In this document: piece by piece, positions 1 through 8,210 of the stretch | Numbering within the stretch: position 1 is the first letter of the stretch | Layout: each line of letters opens with the position of its first letter | From: Microbacterium sp. LWH11-1.2 | GTDB taxonomy: Bacteria; Actinomycetota; Actinomycetes; Actinomycetales; Microbacteriaceae | Direction: 5' to 3' | Length of the DNA stretch: 64,000 nt | Assembly: GCF_038397745.1 (NCBI RefSeq) | Contig: NZ_CP151636.1 | Location: forward strand, 1,798,001-1,862,000 | Notes under the pieces: model-generated | What the model saw: only the letters and a program-made list of their open reading frames with translations | Database searches by the model: none | Told to the model about the DNA's origin: nothing | Translations under genes and position numbers: made by a program

Positions 1-34
1 GCGGGCTGGATGATCCGACGAGTCCGCTGATCCG

Positions 35-925
35 TCAGCCTTTGTGCTGCGCCCGATAGGCCGTCGGGTTGAGGCCGTGCAATCGCCGGAAGTGCCGGGA
101 GAAGTACAGCGGATCCGCGTAGCCGACAGCTGTGGCGATCTCCCGGACCGAGAGCGAGGTCGTGTCGAGCAGATTCCTCGCGTGCGTCATCCGCAGCGAG
201 GTGTGGAAAGCGGCGGGCCCGCTGCCGGTGGCCTGGCGGAACAGCGCGCTCAGGTGCGACGGCGACATCCCGACGAGAGCGGCGAGCTCGCTGACCTGGA
301 TGTTCCCGTCGACCCGCGTCTCGAGATAGCGCATGGCGCGCTCCAGAGCCGACCCCTCGCTCGGAAGGATGCTGTCGGCCGCGATCCGGGTGAGGAGGTT
401 CCATGCGACCCCGGAGGCGATCAGCAGCTGCGGTGGGGAGAGCCGACGCTCCAGCAGCGTGACGAGCTCGTCGAACAGGGCGACGACGCGGTCCATCGAG
501 CGGAGCCGGGTCACGGGACTCTGGCGCCCCAGGGTCTGGGCCGCGAGCTCGGCGGCGTCCGTCCCCCGGACATGCAGCCACCAGATCGTCCAGGGATCGT
601 CTTCCGATGCCTCGTACGAGTGCGGCGTTCCCGCACTGATCGCGATCGAGGTGGCGGCTGTGAGCGGATGGACCTCGCCGGCGATCGTCACGGTGCCGCG
701 CCCGGCGACGCAGAGCAGCAGGACCGTCTCGGCGCAGCCGCGCGGGCGGACCCGGCGGTGACCCCGCGCCGTGGGGAAGTAGCCGGCATCGGTGACGAGC
801 AGGCGCCGGGTACCCGCGGCGCTCAGCGCAGCCTCGACCTGCGGGCGCGGAAGCACGCACAGGCGCTGGTGCTCGAACCCCTCCATCCGATAGTGCGGTT
901 CGAGCGGGATAGGCGTCTCGTCCAT
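35..925 (-). CDS. AraC-family transcriptional regulator
   Basis: This 296-residue protein probably senses a sugar and controls the transporter genes transcribed away from it. Residues about 40-120 look like an AraC-type cupin sensor (a GRGTVTIAGE-like strand followed by SAGTPHSYEA). The last 100 residues form the double helix-turn-helix domain, ending in the family signature GYADPLYFSRHFRR...GLNPTAYR. It is divergent from the binding-protein gene at 1172, with a 246-base gap that should hold both promoters. The pairing with an arabinose-type ABC transporter suggests L-arabinose or a similar pentose as ligand, but that is inference from context; no catabolic genes are adjacent. The start has a GCGAGG-like ribosome site upstream. 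Confidence 0.9.
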   Translation of the reverse strand: MDETPIPLEPHYRMEGFEHQRLCVLPRPQVEAALSAAGTRRLLVTDAGYFPTARGHRRVRPRGCAETVLLLCVAGRGTVTIAGEVHPLTAATSIAISAGTPHSYEASEDDPWTIWWLHVRGTDAAELAAQTLGRQSPVTRLRSMDRVVALFDELVTLLERRLSPPQLLIASGVAWNLLTRIAADSILPSEGSALERAMRYLETRVDGNIQVSELAALVGMSPSHLSALFRQATGSGPAAFHTSLRMTHARNLLDTTSLSVREIATAVGYADPLYFSRHFRRLHGLNPTAYRAQHKG

Positions 926-1171
926 GAGGCCTCGCAGAAATGTCGCGGTTGTCGGCGGCGATGCGTGCAGACCGATCCTGCCAGGCTAGCCGCTGGCCGG
1001 TGCACCCAGTCAAACGGATGATTCCCGTCCTCTTGCGCGGAGCCGGAGAAAAGTCCATATGTTCCGTGAGATCGTCCTCAAGCGACGCGGCGCGATCGAT
1101 GTACGTTCGATCTGTTCCACACAGCATCCGGTCATCACGGCCGGTCATCGCACGAAGACGAAGGAGTCTCA
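926..1171. promoter_or_regulatory. Divergent control region, araC-like regulator / sugar ABC operon
   Basis: This 246-base gap separates the AraC-type gene from the ABC operon. An AAGGAG ribosome site sits 6 bases before the ATG at 1172. I see no perfect long dyad. GATCGATGTACGTTCGATC (about 1095-1113) has partly inverted GATCGA/TCGATC ends and is the best candidate for a regulator site. AraC proteins usually bind direct repeats, so the assignment is tentative. Confidence 0.4.
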
Positions 1172-2209
1172 ATGTTCGCCACACGCAGCCGCCTCTGGGC
1201 GCGCACTGCCGCGGGCGGGGTCGCCGTTCTGGCTCTCGCCGCGCTCACCGCCTGCTCGTCCGGGATGGAGACGGCGGAGCCCGCCGCCGAGGGCGGGGGC
1301 ACATCCGACGGTCCGCTCACGATCGCCCTGATCCAGAAGCAGGGAGACCAGCAGTACTTCATCGACGAGGCCGACGGCGCGAAGGAGGCTGCGAAGGCCG
1401 ACGGCGACGTCACGATCAACGTCGTCGACGTCAGCACCGACTCGAACAAGGCGATCTCCGAGGTCGAGGCCGCCATCGCGCAGGGCGTCGACGGGATCAT
1501 CATCGTCGTGCCCGACACGCAGATCGGCCCGCAGGTGATCCAGCTCGCGACCGACGCCGGCATCCCGATCATGGCGGCCGACGATCCGATCGTCGACGCC
1601 AAGGGCGCTGCCGCGGCCTTCACCGGCTTCGACGGCACGTCGATGGGTGAGAAGGTCGGCGCCGACGCCGCCCGTCTGTACCAGGAGGCGGGATGGGATG
1701 CCGCGGACACCCGCATCCTCTCTGCCTACAAGCAGGACCAGCCCAACTGCGTCGAGCGCGTCGACGGTGCGGTCGCCGCCTTCTCCGAGGCCGTCCCCGA
1801 CGGCCCTGAGGTGATCGAGGTCGGCACCGACAATTCGGCCACCGATGCGCAGGACAAGGCCGGTGCCATCATCACGGCCAACGCCGGCGTGAAGCACTGG
1901 GTGGTCTGGGGCTGCAACGACGAGAACGAGACGGGTGTCGTCACGGCGCTGCAGAACTCGGGCGTCGCGCCCGCCGACATCATCGGCGTGGGTCTCGGCG
2001 CGTACCTGACCTGCAAGGACTGGAACGCCGGCCAGGAGACGGGCAACAAGTCCGCCCTGTTCATCTCGGGTGTCGAGGTCGGCAAGGCCGCCGTCACGTC
2101 GATGGTCGACCTGCTGCGCAACGGCACGGAGCTGCCGCCGAAGACCGTGGCCAACACCGAGATCGTCGACGCCTCCAACTGGGAGGAGAAGGGCGTCGTC
2201 TGCACCTGA
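1172..2209 (+). CDS. Periplasmic-type sugar-binding lipoprotein, AraF-like
   Basis: This 345-residue lipoprotein is the substrate-binding component of an ABC importer and is anchored outside the membrane. A lipobox LTAC places the modified cysteine at residue 28. The mature part is a periplasmic-binding-protein fold. It resembles the E. coli arabinose-binding protein AraF in several stretches I can recall: a DDPIVDAKG loop matching DDQFVNAKG, and VKHWVVWGCNDEN followed by PADIIGVGLGAYL matching VKHWLIVGMND...AADIIGIGING. An L-arabinose-like monosaccharide is therefore the best substrate guess. It heads an operon with the ATPase and permease genes that follow, and high expression is expected for a binding protein. 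Confidence 0.88.
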   Translation: MFATRSRLWARTAAGGVAVLALAALTACSSGMETAEPAAEGGGTSDGPLTIALIQKQGDQQYFIDEADGAKEAAKADGDVTINVVDVSTDSNKAISEVEAAIAQGVDGIIIVVPDTQIGPQVIQLATDAGIPIMAADDPIVDAKGAAAAFTGFDGTSMGEKVGADAARLYQEAGWDAADTRILSAYKQDQPNCVERVDGAVAAFSEAVPDGPEVIEVGTDNSATDAQDKAGAIITANAGVKHWVVWGCNDENETGVVTALQNSGVAPADIIGVGLGAYLTCKDWNAGQETGNKSALFISGVEVGKAAVTSMVDLLRNGTELPPKTVANTEIVDASNWEEKGVVCT

Positions 2210-2292
2210 CGCCTTCCTCGGGGGCGGCCGCGCCGGCGGTCGTCCCCCTCGGGCCGGGTCCGGCCACCGCCACCAGATCAGAAGAGGAAAGC

Positions 2293-3792
2293 ATGACGGA
2301 GCAGGCAGCCGCACTGCGGGCGCACGCGATCACGAAGTCGTTCGGTCCCGTCCACGCCTTGCGCGGCGTGGACCTCGAGCTCCGCGCCGGAGAGGTGACC
2401 GCCCTGATGGGCGAGAACGGCGCGGGGAAGTCCACGCTCCTCAAGATCCTCGGTGGCGACTACCGCCCTGATGGCGGCGAACTGCTGCTGGCGGGCGAGG
2501 CGATGGACTTCTCCGGCCCCGCGGATGCCCGTGACGCCGGGCTGCGGGTCATCGCCCAGGAACCGGAGATCGTGCCCTGGGTCTCCGTCGCGGAGAACAT
2601 CTACATCGGCGCCCTGGGCTCTGTCGGGTTCCGTCGGAGCCAGCTCGAACGCACGGCGACCGAAGAACTCCGCCGCTGGGGCTTCGACCGCGTGATCGAC
2701 GCCCGCACGCTCGGAGCCGACCTCTCTCCCGCGCAGCGGCAGATCGTCGAGATCATGCGAGCGGTGATCGCGCAGCCCCGGGTCATCTGCTTCGACGAGC
2801 CCACCTCCTCCCTCGGCGACGAGGAGGTCGCGCTGCTGTTCGCGCTGATCCGCCGGCTGAAGGCCGACGGGGTCGCCATCGGCTACGTGTCGCATCGGAT
2901 GGGAGAGATCTTCCAGCTCGCCGATCGCATCACGGTCCTGCGCGACGGCGCCTACGTGGGCACGAAGGCCGTCGGCGAGACCGACCACGACGAACTCGTT
3001 CGCATGATGGTGGGCCGCGACCTCACCCAGTTCTTCCATCGCGAGCCCGCGGCCCTCGGCGACGTCGTCCTCGAGCTCGAGCACGTGTCGAACGACATCG
3101 TCCACGACATCTCCCTCACCGTGCGCGCGGGTGAGGTCGTCGGTGTCGCCGGCCTCGTCGGCGCCGGGCGGAGCGAGCTCATGAAGACGATCGCCGGCGA
3201 CCTGCTGGTCACCGAGGGACAGATCAAGATGCACGGCGCCGCACGGCGGTTCCGCAGCCCCCAGGACAGCATCCAGGCCGGCATCGGCTTCGCGCCGGAG
3301 GAGCGGAAGGCTGAGGCGCTGCTCCTGGACCGCAGCGTCCGCGACAACACCGCCCTCGCGGTGCTGAAGTCGCTCTCCCGATGGATCTTCGTGAAGGATG
3401 CCGCGGAGTCGGCGCTCACGAAGAGCTACATCGACTCGCTGCGCATCCGCACACCGAGTCCCGAGCAGCTGGTCGGGCGTCTCTCCGGCGGCAACCAGCA
3501 GAAGGTGGTGCTCGCGCGGTGGCTCGCCACCAAGCCGAAGCTGCTGCTGCTGGACGAGCCGACGCGAGGCATCGACGTCGGAGCGAAGGCGGAGATCTAC
3601 GCGATCATCGACCGCCTCGCGCACGAGGGCGTCGCGGTCATCGTCGTCTCCAGCGAACTTCCCGAGGTGCTCGGCGTCTCGGACCGCATCTATGTCATGG
3701 CCCACGGGCGCATCACGGGAGAGCTCCCGCGTGCCGAGGCAACCGAAGAGAGCATTCTCGCGCTCGCGATGGACGAGGAGGTCGCCGCATGA
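2293..3792 (+). CDS. Sugar ABC transporter ATPase with two nucleotide-binding domains (AraG/RbsA type)
   Basis: This 499-residue protein energises the importer. It carries two fused ATPase domains. The first has Walker A GENGAGKST near residues 40-48 and Walker B ICFDEPTSS. The second has the degenerate Walker A typical of this family (GLVGAGRSE), an intact LSGGNQQK signature and LLLLDEPTRGID. This asymmetric pattern is normal for the monosaccharide (CUT2) transporters. An 83-base gap holding a GAGGAAAG ribosome site separates it from the binding protein. Its stop overlaps the start of the permease gene by four bases, so the two are translationally coupled. Confidence 0.92.
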   Translation: MTEQAAALRAHAITKSFGPVHALRGVDLELRAGEVTALMGENGAGKSTLLKILGGDYRPDGGELLLAGEAMDFSGPADARDAGLRVIAQEPEIVPWVSVAENIYIGALGSVGFRRSQLERTATEELRRWGFDRVIDARTLGADLSPAQRQIVEIMRAVIAQPRVICFDEPTSSLGDEEVALLFALIRRLKADGVAIGYVSHRMGEIFQLADRITVLRDGAYVGTKAVGETDHDELVRMMVGRDLTQFFHREPAALGDVVLELEHVSNDIVHDISLTVRAGEVVGVAGLVGAGRSELMKTIAGDLLVTEGQIKMHGAARRFRSPQDSIQAGIGFAPEERKAEALLLDRSVRDNTALAVLKSLSRWIFVKDAAESALTKSYIDSLRIRTPSPEQLVGRLSGGNQQKVVLARWLATKPKLLLLDEPTRGIDVGAKAEIYAIIDRLAHEGVAVIVVSSELPEVLGVSDRIYVMAHGRITGELPRAEATEESILALAMDEEVAA

Positions 3793-4826
3793 GCGACAAC
3801 ACTGTGAAGACGGCGCCGGCACCGGTCGGAGCGGCCGCACCGGCCAAGGGGGCATCGCCCGTCGCGCGGCTGATCAGCGGGGTCGGAGCGCAGAACATCT
3901 CGCTCATCATCGCGATCGTGCTGGTGGTCGCGGTGATCGGCTTCCAGAATCCGCTGTTCTTCAGCGTCGGCAACCTCAAGGTGATCGGCACGGCCATCGC
4001 CATCATGGGGCTCCTGGCCGTCGTGCAGACGATCGTCATCATCCTCGGCGCCCTCGACATCTCCGTCGGATCGATCGCCGGTCTCACGTCGGTGACATCG
4101 GCGATGCTGTTCACCGCCGCCGGCCCCGCCGTCGGCGTCGTCGGCGCGGTGGGCATCGGCATCCTCTGCGGTCTGGTCAACGGCTGCATCATCGTCTTCG
4201 GACGGGTCAATCCCGTGATCGCGACGCTGGCGACCCTCGCCGCCTTCAAGGGCGTCGCGCAGCTGATCTCGGACGGACGGGCGCAGGGCTACACCGGAGC
4301 GGACCCGTTCTTCGTCTTCCTCGCCCGCGGCGGCGTCGCCGGCATCCCGACCCTCATCCTGGTGCTGCTGATCGTGGCGCTGCTCGCGCACATCGTGCTG
4401 CGATACACGTCGTGGGGCCGCAACATCTACGCGGTCGGCGGCAACAACATCGCCTCCCGGCTCGCGGGCATCAACATCAACCGGTACATCATCGGCGTCT
4501 ACATGGTCACCGGCGCGATCGCGGCGATCGCGGGAATCCTCATCACCGCCCGCACCGGCTCGGGGCAGCCGATCTCCGGCTCGGAGGGCCTGGAGCTGCA
4601 GGCCATCACCGCCGCTGCCCTGGGTGGCGCGGCGCTGAAGGGCGGCAAGGGGACGATCTCCGGAACCATCCTCGCCGTGATCCTGCTCGGCGTGCTCACC
4701 AACGGCATGACCATCCTCGGTGTGAACACGTTCTGGCAGAACGTCGCTCAGGGAGCGCTCCTCGTGATCGCGGTCGTGATCCAGCAGCTGCGGTCCGGCG
4801 AGCGTCGTATCGGTATTCCTGGGTGA
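3789..4826 (+). CDS. Sugar ABC transporter permease (AraH/RbsC type)
   Basis: This 345-residue integral membrane protein forms the channel of the importer. About eight to ten hydrophobic segments are visible, with the family hallmark ALDISVGSIAGLTS and a later IYAVGGNNIASRLAGI cytoplasmic loop that contacts the ATPase. CUT2 importers use one such permease as a homodimer, so one gene suffices. I chose the ATG at 3789 because it overlaps the ATPase stop (ATGA) and begins the conserved protein; the frame stays open upstream only as a shadow. Residues 1-35 are an alanine/proline-rich cytoplasmic tail. Confidence 0.92.
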   Translation: MSDNTVKTAPAPVGAAAPAKGASPVARLISGVGAQNISLIIAIVLVVAVIGFQNPLFFSVGNLKVIGTAIAIMGLLAVVQTIVIILGALDISVGSIAGLTSVTSAMLFTAAGPAVGVVGAVGIGILCGLVNGCIIVFGRVNPVIATLATLAAFKGVAQLISDGRAQGYTGADPFFVFLARGGVAGIPTLILVLLIVALLAHIVLRYTSWGRNIYAVGGNNIASRLAGININRYIIGVYMVTGAIAAIAGILITARTGSGQPISGSEGLELQAITAAALGGAALKGGKGTISGTILAVILLGVLTNGMTILGVNTFWQNVAQGALLVIAVVIQQLRSGERRIGIPG

Positions 4827-4879
4827 TCCACGGGTCGGTCGCACGGTCGATCCCCGGGCCGATCGCTTAGCCTGGAGAC

Positions 4880-5524
4880 ATGCCACGCCACTCCGCCGCC
4901 GTCTATCGTCGTCGGCGGCTCGTGCTCCTGATCGGCCTGATCCTCGCGGTCGCCGTGATCGGCGTCTCGACCTGGCTGCTGGTCGCGCGCCCGTGGGCCG
5001 GCGGCGAGGCCGGGCCCGCCCCGACCAGCTCGGCGACGACCACTCCCTCGACGACGCCGACCGACGGCACCGGCTCACCCGTGCCGTCGCCGTCGGCCGA
5101 GCAGACGCCGGCCATCGTCGCCTGCGCGGCGAAGGACATCGAGGTGACCGCGGTCACCGACTCGGACTCGTATCAGGCCGGCGTCACGCCGCAGCTCTCC
5201 ATCTCGCTCACGAACAAGGGCTCGACGGACTGCACGATCGATGTGGGCTCCACCACCCAGGTCTTCACGGTCTCGAGCGGATCCGACGTCTGGTGGCGCT
5301 CGACCGACTGCCAGGAGAATCCGAGCAGCATGATCGCGACGCTCGCGGCGGGCACGACCGTCACCAGCAAGGATCCGGTGGTATGGGACCGCACGCGATC
5401 GAGCGTCGAGACCTGCGCCGACGAGAACCGGCAGCGCGCGCCGGGCGGAGGATCCTCGTACCACGTCGAGGTGTCGATCGGCGGGTTCACGAGCGCGAGC
5501 ACCACGCAGATCCTGCTCTACTGA
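4880..5524 (+). CDS. Membrane-anchored protein of unknown function
   Basis: This 214-residue protein has no function I recognise. Residues 12-37 are a single hydrophobic anchor preceded by arginines (RRRR), so the rest should lie outside the cell. Residues about 42-75 are a Thr/Ser/Pro-rich linker of the kind that spans the wall. Residues 80-214 form a beta-rich domain with several cysteines (AIVACAAKDIEV, GSTDCTIDVG, STDCQENPSS, ETCADENR) that could form disulfides. The ISLTNKGSTDCTIDVG stretch recalls DUF4232/immunoglobulin-like domains of actinobacterial lipoproteins. It stands alone between the transporter and the sigma-factor pair. Confidence 0.7.
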   Translation: MPRHSAAVYRRRRLVLLIGLILAVAVIGVSTWLLVARPWAGGEAGPAPTSSATTTPSTTPTDGTGSPVPSPSAEQTPAIVACAAKDIEVTAVTDSDSYQAGVTPQLSISLTNKGSTDCTIDVGSTTQVFTVSSGSDVWWRSTDCQENPSSMIATLAAGTTVTSKDPVVWDRTRSSVETCADENRQRAPGGGSSYHVEVSIGGFTSASTTQILLY

Positions 5525-5554
5525 TCCCCGAACGACCGGATTTCTTCTCCGATC

Positions 5555-5593
5555 TGTCCTCCAGGCCTCGCCGTCTTCGTCGTCATGACGAAG
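5555..5593 (+). promoter_or_regulatory. Candidate ECF promoter and 19-bp dyad before the YCII gene
   Basis: CTTCGTC-N5-GACGAAG (5575-5593) is a perfect inverted repeat just before the YCII gene. Overlapping it is TGTCCT (5555-5560) followed after 17 bases by CGTCGTC, which resembles the TGTC-type -35 and CGTC-type -10 expected for ECF42-like sigma factors. A GAAGGAGAG ribosome site follows. Auto-control by the downstream sigma gene is an inference. Confidence 0.4.
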
Positions 5594-5618
5594 AATCGAC
5601 CCGAGAAGGAGAGAGCAC

Positions 5619-5951
5619 ATGGAGTATCTGCTGTTCATCGTCAGCGACCCGGCCGCCCCGGAGTACATCCCGGAAGAGGACAACATCGAGGAGTGGGCGG
5701 CGGATGTCGAGCGCCGCAACGTCTCGCGCACCGGGAATCGGCTGCGACCGCCGTCCGATGCGACCACGGTGACGGTCCGCGACGGCCGGACCATCCTCAC
5801 CGACGGCCCGTTCACCGAGACGAAGGAGTGGATCGCCGGCTTCGATCTGATCGACGTCGCCGACCTCGATGAGGCGATCGAGATCGCGGCGAAGCATCCG
5901 ATGGCCCGGTTCGGGCGCGTCGAGGTGCGTCCGGTCTGGCCGATGGAGTGA
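5619..5951 (+). CDS. YCII-related (DGPF-motif) protein
   Basis: This 110-residue protein belongs to the YCII-related, COG3795-like family, shown by the signature TDGPFTETKEWIAGF at about residues 63-77 and the alternating alpha/beta pattern ending in MARFGRVEVRPVWP. The molecular function of the family is unknown. Members are typically paired with a particular ECF sigma factor and are thought to be its regulatory target. That holds here: the sigma gene starts four bases after this stop. A strong AGAAGGAG ribosome site precedes the ATG. Confidence 0.9.
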   Translation: MEYLLFIVSDPAAPEYIPEEDNIEEWAADVERRNVSRTGNRLRPPSDATTVTVRDGRTILTDGPFTETKEWIAGFDLIDVADLDEAIEIAAKHPMARFGRVEVRPVWPME

Positions 5952-5955
5952 TCGC

Positions 5956-7260
5956 GTGAGCGAGCGGACGGCGACCGACGCGGTGCGCGAGGCGCTCGCC
6001 GCGACGGTCGCCGCCGAGCGTCTGCGGATCGTGGCGTCGCTCATCCGTCGCACCGGAGATTGGGAGCTCGCCGAGGATGCCGTGCAGGATGCGATGACCC
6101 GCGCCCTGACCGCCTGGCCGACGCGGGGGATCCCCGACAACCCGGCCGCCTGGCTCACCACAGCCGCCCGGAATGCGGCCGTCGACATGCTCCGACGCGC
6201 GGCGTCCGAACGCAGGACCGCGGGTCGTGCGGCCATCGAGGCGGCTGTCGACCGGGAGGATCAGGCGCTCGGCTCCGCGCCGGATGTCGACGCTCTCGGG
6301 GTGGTCGACGACGATCGGCTGCGACTGATCTTCACGTGCTGCCACCCCGCGCTGCCCATGGAGGCGCGCGTCGCGCTGACCCTGCGCACCGTCGCCGGGC
6401 TCGAGGTCGGCGAGATCGCGCGGGCGTTCCTCGTGTCGGAGGCGACGATGCAGAAGCGGCTGGTGCGGGCGCGCGCCCGGATCCGCGACGCCGGGATCCC
6501 GTACCGGGTCCCGTCTGCCGAGGCGCTGCCCGAGCGCGGGCAGGGCGTGCTCGCCGTCCTGTACCTGCTCTTCACCGAGGGGTACGCGGGCGGATCCGCG
6601 CTCGTGCGGGTGCCCGTGGCCGAGGAGGCGATCCGGCTCGCGCGGCTGCTCTCGACTCTCCTCGTGGACGCGCCGCCGCAGCCGGAGGTGCTCGCCCTGC
6701 TGGCACTGATGCTGTTCCAGCACTCGCGCGCGGCGACACGTCTCGACGAGAAGGGCGACCTGGTCCTGCTGGAGGACCAGGATCGCGCGCGGTGGGACGC
6801 CGCGATGATCGGCGAGGGCGTGGCCGCGCTGGCAGCGTCGGAGTCCGCACGCCGACGCATCGACGGCGTGGCCGGGCCGTACCGGCTGCAGGCCGAGATC
6901 GCCCGGCATCACGCGACCGCCCCGTCGGCCGAATCGACCGACTTCGCGCGCGTGGCCGAGCTGTACGCCAGGCTCGCGCGCGTGGCGCCCTCGCCGGTCG
7001 TAGAGCTGAATCGGGCTGTCGCCGTCGGTCTCGCGGAGGGGCCGCTCGCCGGGATGGCCCTGCTCGACGAACTCGACGACGCGCGTCTCGACGGCTATCA
7101 CCTGCTGCCGGCCGCCCGTGCCGACCTGCTGCGTCGCGCCGGATGCGCCGCTGAGGCACTTCCGCACTACGAGCGCGCGCTCGAGCTCGCGCCGTCCGAT
7201 CCCGAGCGCCGCTTCCTCGTGCGGCGGATCGCCGAGGTTCGAAGCGATTCCCGCCCGTGA
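5956..7260 (+). CDS. ECF RNA polymerase sigma factor with long C-terminal extension (ECF42 type)
   Basis: This 434-residue protein should redirect RNA polymerase to a small regulon. The N-terminal 170 residues contain sigma region 2 (ELAEDAVQDAMTRAL, then PDNPAAWLTTAARNAAVDMLRR) and region 4 (ARAFLVSEATMQKRLVRARARI). The remaining 250 residues are a helical extension with a tetratricopeptide-like end (LPHYERALELAPSDPERRFL), including RLIFTCCHPAL and LYLLFTEGY, typical of the DUF6596 sigma factors. These lack a classic anti-sigma factor, and the extension is thought to control activity. The start is the GTG at 5956, four bases after the YCII stop. In-frame codons further upstream overlap the YCII gene and are unlikely to be used. 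Confidence 0.93.
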   Translation: MSERTATDAVREALAATVAAERLRIVASLIRRTGDWELAEDAVQDAMTRALTAWPTRGIPDNPAAWLTTAARNAAVDMLRRAASERRTAGRAAIEAAVDREDQALGSAPDVDALGVVDDDRLRLIFTCCHPALPMEARVALTLRTVAGLEVGEIARAFLVSEATMQKRLVRARARIRDAGIPYRVPSAEALPERGQGVLAVLYLLFTEGYAGGSALVRVPVAEEAIRLARLLSTLLVDAPPQPEVLALLALMLFQHSRAATRLDEKGDLVLLEDQDRARWDAAMIGEGVAALAASESARRRIDGVAGPYRLQAEIARHHATAPSAESTDFARVAELYARLARVAPSPVVELNRAVAVGLAEGPLAGMALLDELDDARLDGYHLLPAARADLLRRAGCAAEALPHYERALELAPSDPERRFLVRRIAEVRSDSRP

Positions 7261-7580
7261 ACTTCGAAATTGCTCGTCGATCCGGGTGGCGCATTCGGAA
7301 TACCTCGACGTCAGAGGTTTTCTACACGGAGTGCAGACACGGGCTCGTCTCTGGGATACCATTAGGTGACTCTCCGCACCAGCGGCACATGCCATCCCCA
7401 GTGGCGTCGAACTACAGCGTCCCCAGCGCTTCGACATCGCCGCTTCGAGAGTCCGAGGGCCCTCTCGAGTACCCCAGTCCCCAATGTGGGACTCGAGAGG
7501 GCCCCAATCGTCTCCGCGGTCGGTCTCGGCCGGCGTCGGATGCCGCGCTCTGCGCCGTCGACCGCGAATAGGCTGGGTGC
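7261..7580. other. Intergenic region without a convincing gene
   Basis: These 320 bases contain short open frames on both strands but none with a ribosome site and recognisable protein. The main structure is the long stem-loop at 7457-7504. Composition in 7260-7360 is less GC-rich than the neighbouring genes, as expected for promoter DNA. I see no RNA gene here. Confidence 0.5.
7457..7504. terminator. Perfect 14-bp stem-loop between sigma gene and SseB-like gene
   Basis: GGGCCCTCTCGAGT (7457-7470) pairs perfectly with ACTCGAGAGGGCCC (7491-7504) around a 20-base loop that itself contains a small CCCA/TGGG hairpin. There is no T-run. A factor-assisted terminator or a palindromic protein site are both possible. 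It lies 76 bases before the next start codon. Confidence 0.5.
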
Positions 7581-7991
7581 ATGGCAGCGAAGAAGGCGAA
7601 GGCCTCGAAGAACAAGCCCGCACCGGAGGACTTCCGATCCGATGCGCTGGCCCAGGCCCTCGAGAAGCAGGACGTCGCCGCGGTCGCCCTGGCCCTCCGC
7701 CACGGAACCACCATCGTCCCTCTGATCAAGCCGGGCGCGAGGGACAACCCGCTCGACAGCGGCGAGGTCTGGACGTACCGCGACCCGAAGACCGGCGACC
7801 TGGCTCTGCTGCTGTTCAGCGACGCGAAGAACAAGCCGGCCAACCTGCCGCCGGGCGTGGGCATCTACACCGCGGACTGGCTGCGGAAGTTCCTCGCCGC
7901 GCACCCCATCACCACGGTGTTCCTCGACATCGCCGGGCCCCACCCCATGCAGGCCGACCCGGTCGAGCTGCTCAAGGCGCTCGACGCGTAG
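7581..7991 (+). CDS. SseB-like conserved protein
   Basis: This 136-residue protein starts with a lysine-rich tail (MAAKKAKASKNKPAPEDF) and continues as a small alpha/beta domain. VALRHGTTIVPLI and the later TGDLALLLFSDAKNKPANLPPG and HPITTVFLDIAG look like the SseB N-terminal fold, whose function is unknown. The assignment is weak. The ATG lies about 10 bases after a GAATAGGC-like site. It is followed by the repeat pair at 8005-8162 and then by radA on the other strand. Confidence 0.65.
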   Translation: MAAKKAKASKNKPAPEDFRSDALAQALEKQDVAAVALALRHGTTIVPLIKPGARDNPLDSGEVWTYRDPKTGDLALLLFSDAKNKPANLPPGVGIYTADWLRKFLAAHPITTVFLDIAGPHPMQADPVELLKALDA

Positions 7992-8004
7992 CTCCTCGGC
8001 TGAG

Positions 8005-8162
8005 GGTGGCTGAGCCTGTCGAGGCCTCGTGAGGGGGCCCTTCGACAAGCTCAGGGACCGAGGGCGCGCGAGCTCAGGGTTACTGGCGCGCGAGGTCAGG
8101 GTTACTGGGTGGCTGAGCCTGTCGAAGCCTCGTGAGGGGGCCCTTCGACAAGCTCAGGGACC
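8005..8162. repeat. Two tandem copies of a palindromic intergenic repeat
   Basis: Copy one (about 8005-8060) and copy two (about 8108-8163) share GGTGGCTGAGCCTGTCGA...GCC, TCGTGAGGGGGCC and CTTCGACAAGCTCAGGGACC. They differ at only a few bases. TGAGCCTGTCGAAG near the left end and CTTCGACAAGCTCA at the right end are near-complementary, so each copy can fold into a long hairpin. They recur about 103 bases apart, with GCGCGCGAGGTCAGGGTTACTGG-like spacers. The same core is a familiar dispersed repeat of Microbacteriaceae. They sit between convergent genes, the usual location for REP elements. Confidence 0.8.
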
Positions 8163-8210
8163 CAGGGCGCGCGAGGTCAGGGGTCCCGGGAGCTCAGGGT
8201 CCCGGGTGCG

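Noticed and set aside
7257..7571. Plus-strand open frame of 104 codons between sigma and SseB-like genes
   Set aside because: Overlaps the sigma stop, has no ribosome site and no protein-like composition; it crosses the long palindrome.
8005..8162. Possible CRISPR array
   Set aside because: Only two copies about 55 bases long at 103-base spacing, each palindromic, without regular unique spacers or cas genes.
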